64,000 bases of DNA from Paenibacillus campinasensis (GTDB lineage Bacteria; Bacillota; Bacilli; Paenibacillales; Paenibacillaceae). The stretch is from contig NZ_NPBY01000030.1 of NCBI RefSeq assembly GCF_002272015.1, positions 186,001-250,000 on the forward strand. Direction: 5' to 3'. The notes beneath the pieces were generated by a model. It did not search any database, was not told the origin of the DNA, and saw nothing but the letters and a program-made list of their open reading frames with translations. A program made the translations under genes and the position numbers. This document shows, one piece after another, positions 62,198 to 64,000 of the stretch (position 1 is the first letter of the stretch; each line of letters starts with the position of its first letter).

Positions 62198-64000
62198 ATC
62201 TCAACTACATCATCTTCCGGAACTTGAAAAAGAATATAAAGAACTATTATCTCTACGTCTTTGCGCTGATCTTCAGTGTGGCGCTCTATTTCTCTTTTGT
62301 CACCCTGCAATATGACCCGGCTATGGAAGAGTACAAGGGCTCCATCAAAGGGGCCGCGGCGCTTGGAGCCTCGTCAGTGCTGTTGGTAGCCATCGTTGCC
62401 GTCTTTCTGCTGTATGCGAACACGATCTTTATTAAACGCCGCAGCAAGGAAATCGGCCTGTTTCAACTGATCGGCCTGACCAAGGGGCGGATCTTCCGAA
62501 TCCTAAGCAGCGAGAATCTGATATTGTACTTCAGCTCCATACTGATCGGGATATTTCTGGGCTTCTCCTTTTCCAGACTGATTCTGATGATATTGTTCAA
62601 ATTGGTCGGGCTGGAGGCACAGGCCACGCTCTCTTTCTCATCCGGCGCCCTGAGGCAGACACTGATTGTGTTCGGCTGCATCTATCTGCTCATTATGCTG
62701 ATGAACTACATGTTCATTAAGGGGCAGAGCATTCTCTCCCTGTTCCGGGTCGTATCCACGGCGGAGATCAGGGTGAAAAGAATGTCCGTGCTGGAGATCC
62801 TCATCGGTCTGCTCGGCATGGTGATGATTCTGGCAGGATACTACGTGTCCTCCATCCTGTTCTCAGGTAAGCTTACAGGCACCACCGAGCTGTTCGCCAC
62901 GATGATCTTCATTCTCGGCTCGGTCATTATCGGCACCTATTTGTTCTACAAGGGGTCGGTCAGCTTTATTTTTAATGCCATTCGCAAAAGCAAAGGCGGT
63001 TACCTGTCACTGAACCACGTATTATCCCTGTCGTCGATCATGTTCCGGATGAAATCGAACGCCCTGCTGCTCACCATCATTACGACCGTATCCGCGCTGG
63101 CCATCGGCCTGCTGTCGCTTAGCTATATTGCCTATTACTCAACAGAGCAGTCCGCTCGGCACAGCGTACCGAATCATTTCTCCGTACTGCTGCCCGAGGA
63201 TGCGGCCAAGTTTACACAAGCGCTGAATGGGGAGAACATTGAATATACTGAGACGCGGCGGGACGTGATTCAGATCGAGGCTGACGTTGCCGGCATTGTA
63301 GGCTCAGATCTCGGGGAAGAATTCGGCAATACGATGATCCTCCCTGTCGTGAGCGACCATCAGGTGGAAGGGGTTGACGTATCCCCTGAAGAGACGCTGT
63401 TTACCGGCTCGAACAATGCCCTGAACCAGTTCATGTCACTGCGTTCCACAGGTCAGATCGAGCTGAGGGGGCTGACTCTGTCCATTCCTCAACAACTGGT
63501 TGGAGTGGACAAGGACGCGGTCGTATCCCAGTATTTCTCGCTCGGTCTGCCCACCGCCATCGTGGACCAAAGCATCTATGCGCAGCTGGCTCAAGATCTG
63601 GACCCCAAGCTCCAGTCCAAAAGCTCCGTGTATATCGGGATCGATATTCCCGATGCTTCCATGCTGGGGAAGGCTGACGCGATATTTCATGACCTCGGCT
63701 TCTCGGAACAATCAGGTTACATGTCCCAGCCGGCGTTGATATTCGACCAGAAAAGCAGTATGGGGCTGATCATGTTCATCGTCGGTTTCCTGGGGCTGAC
63801 CTTCCTCATCACCTCGGGCTGTATTCTATACTTCAAGCAAATGGACGAAGGCGAAGAGGAGAAACCGAACTATACCATTCTGCGAAAGCTCGGCTTCACC
63901 CAAGGCAATCTGCTGCGCGGCATTCAGATCAAGCAATTGTTCAACTTCGGTATCCCGCTGATCGTCGGGCTGTTGCACAGCTACTTCGCCGTGAAGTCCG
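62194..64000 (+). CDS. bceB: BceB-like ABC transporter permease (3' end beyond window)
   Basis: About 602 codons are open from the ATG overlapping bceA to the right edge. The N-terminus [20 protein letters not shown], the following FtsX-type helices with [17 protein letters not shown], a large extracytoplasmic domain (about residues 310-520) between helices 7 and 8, and the final segment [13 protein letters not shown] are all typical of BceB permeases of about 630-660 aa. It removes peptide antibiotics such as bacitracin from their lipid targets and passes the signal to BceS. Confidence 0.93.
   Translation, partial: MNLNYIIFRNLKKNIKNYYLYVFALIFSVALYFSFVTLQYDPAMEEYKGSIKGAAALGASSVLLVAIVAVFLLYANTIFIKRRSKEIGLFQLIGLTKGRIFRILSSENLILYFSSILIGIFLGFSFSRLILMILFKLVGLEAQATLSFSSGALRQTLIVFGCIYLLIMLMNYMFIKGQSILSLFRVVSTAEIRVKRMSVLEILIGLLGMVMILAGYYVSSILFSGKLTGTTELFATMIFILGSVIIGTYLFYKGSVSFIFNAIRKSKGGYLSLNHVLSLSSIMFRMKSNALLLTIITTVSALAIGLLSLSYIAYYSTEQSARHSVPNHFSVLLPEDAAKFTQALNGENIEYTETRRDVIQIEADVAGIVGSDLGEEFGNTMILPVVSDHQVEGVDVSPEETLFTGSNNALNQFMSLRSTGQIELRGLTLSIPQQLVGVDKDAVVSQYFSLGLPTAIVDQSIYAQLAQDLDPKLQSKSSVYIGIDIPDASMLGKADAIFHDLGFSEQSGYMSQPALIFDQKSSMGLIMFIVGFLGLTFLITSGCILYFKQMDEGEEEKPNYTILRKLGFTQGNLLRGIQIKQLFNFGIPLIVGLLHSYFAVKS

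Noticed and set aside
1..64000. CRISPR array, tRNA or rRNA genes, prophage genes, biosynthetic gene cluster
   Set aside because: No regularly spaced repeats, no cloverleaf or rRNA-like segment, and no phage or assembly-line genes were recognised on reading both strands.

Overview
The window looks like a chromosomal segment of a Paenibacillus-type endospore-forming Bacillales. The reasons are a moderately high GC content, strong AGGAGG-type ribosome binding sites, frequent TTG and GTG starts, three T-box leaders (serS, ilvE, trpS), a gerA-type germinant receptor operon, CsoR copper control, Fur boxes, a Bce-type peptide resistance module and an IS1182-family element. No rRNA, tRNA, CRISPR array, prophage or plasmid function was seen.

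Layout. 1-4036: cation/acetate symporter (3' end outside the window), its DUF485 partner and a LytS/LytT two-component system; the promoter carries a LytTR-type direct repeat and a cre-like site. 4452-9090: split ThrE/YjjPB exporter, T-box serS, flavin monooxygenase. 9165-13400: short sulfite/nitrite-reductase-like protein, then copA, copZ and csoR with two matching CsoR operators. 13518-16441: hexuronate genes (GntR regulator behind a 44-bp perfect palindrome, uxuA, SDR reductase). 16463-17180: deletion scar joining two broken genes. 17219-20594: GH4 glycosidase, BadF-type sugar kinase, AraC regulator. 20826-26790: nirBD-cobA with an ANTAR-type attenuator leader, then a divergent ANTAR regulator and a degenerate TrpD-like protein. 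26963-35928: T-box ilvE, a GNAT, a PH-domain protein, an MFS-tetR operon, an acyltransferase, and a hydrolase/SDR/MerR group. 36103-37750: two unrecognised small membrane proteins and rlmN. 38152-42154: gerA, gerB, gerC. 42163-49155: permease, MFS pump with divergent SgrR-like regulator, membrane protein, T-box trpS. 49244-50856: AT-rich accessory patch with an orphan lipoprotein-like or anchored protein and a frameshifted secreted-protein gene. 51004-53467: Fur-controlled flavin reductase and siderophore ATPase with a permease remnant. 53541-57593: BCCT transporter, ring-cleaving dioxygenase, tandem GNAT. 57907-64000: bceRS, an IS1182-family insertion, bceA and partial bceB.

The most informative biology is regulatory. 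The nirBD leader contains two hairpins with A1/G4 hexaloops, the second overlapping a terminator, and the ANTAR protein expected to bind them is encoded divergently; it has lost the receiver aspartate and has no NasS-type sensor beside it, but sits next to a TrpD-fold protein without the usual PRPP loop. The acetate-permease promoter combines a 21-bp-period LytTR repeat with a cre-like site. The IS element supplies the last codons of bceS and separates the sensor genes from the transporter genes. I did not find a clearly new defence or biosynthetic system; the nearest candidates are the ANTAR/TrpD-like pair and the tandem small membrane proteins.
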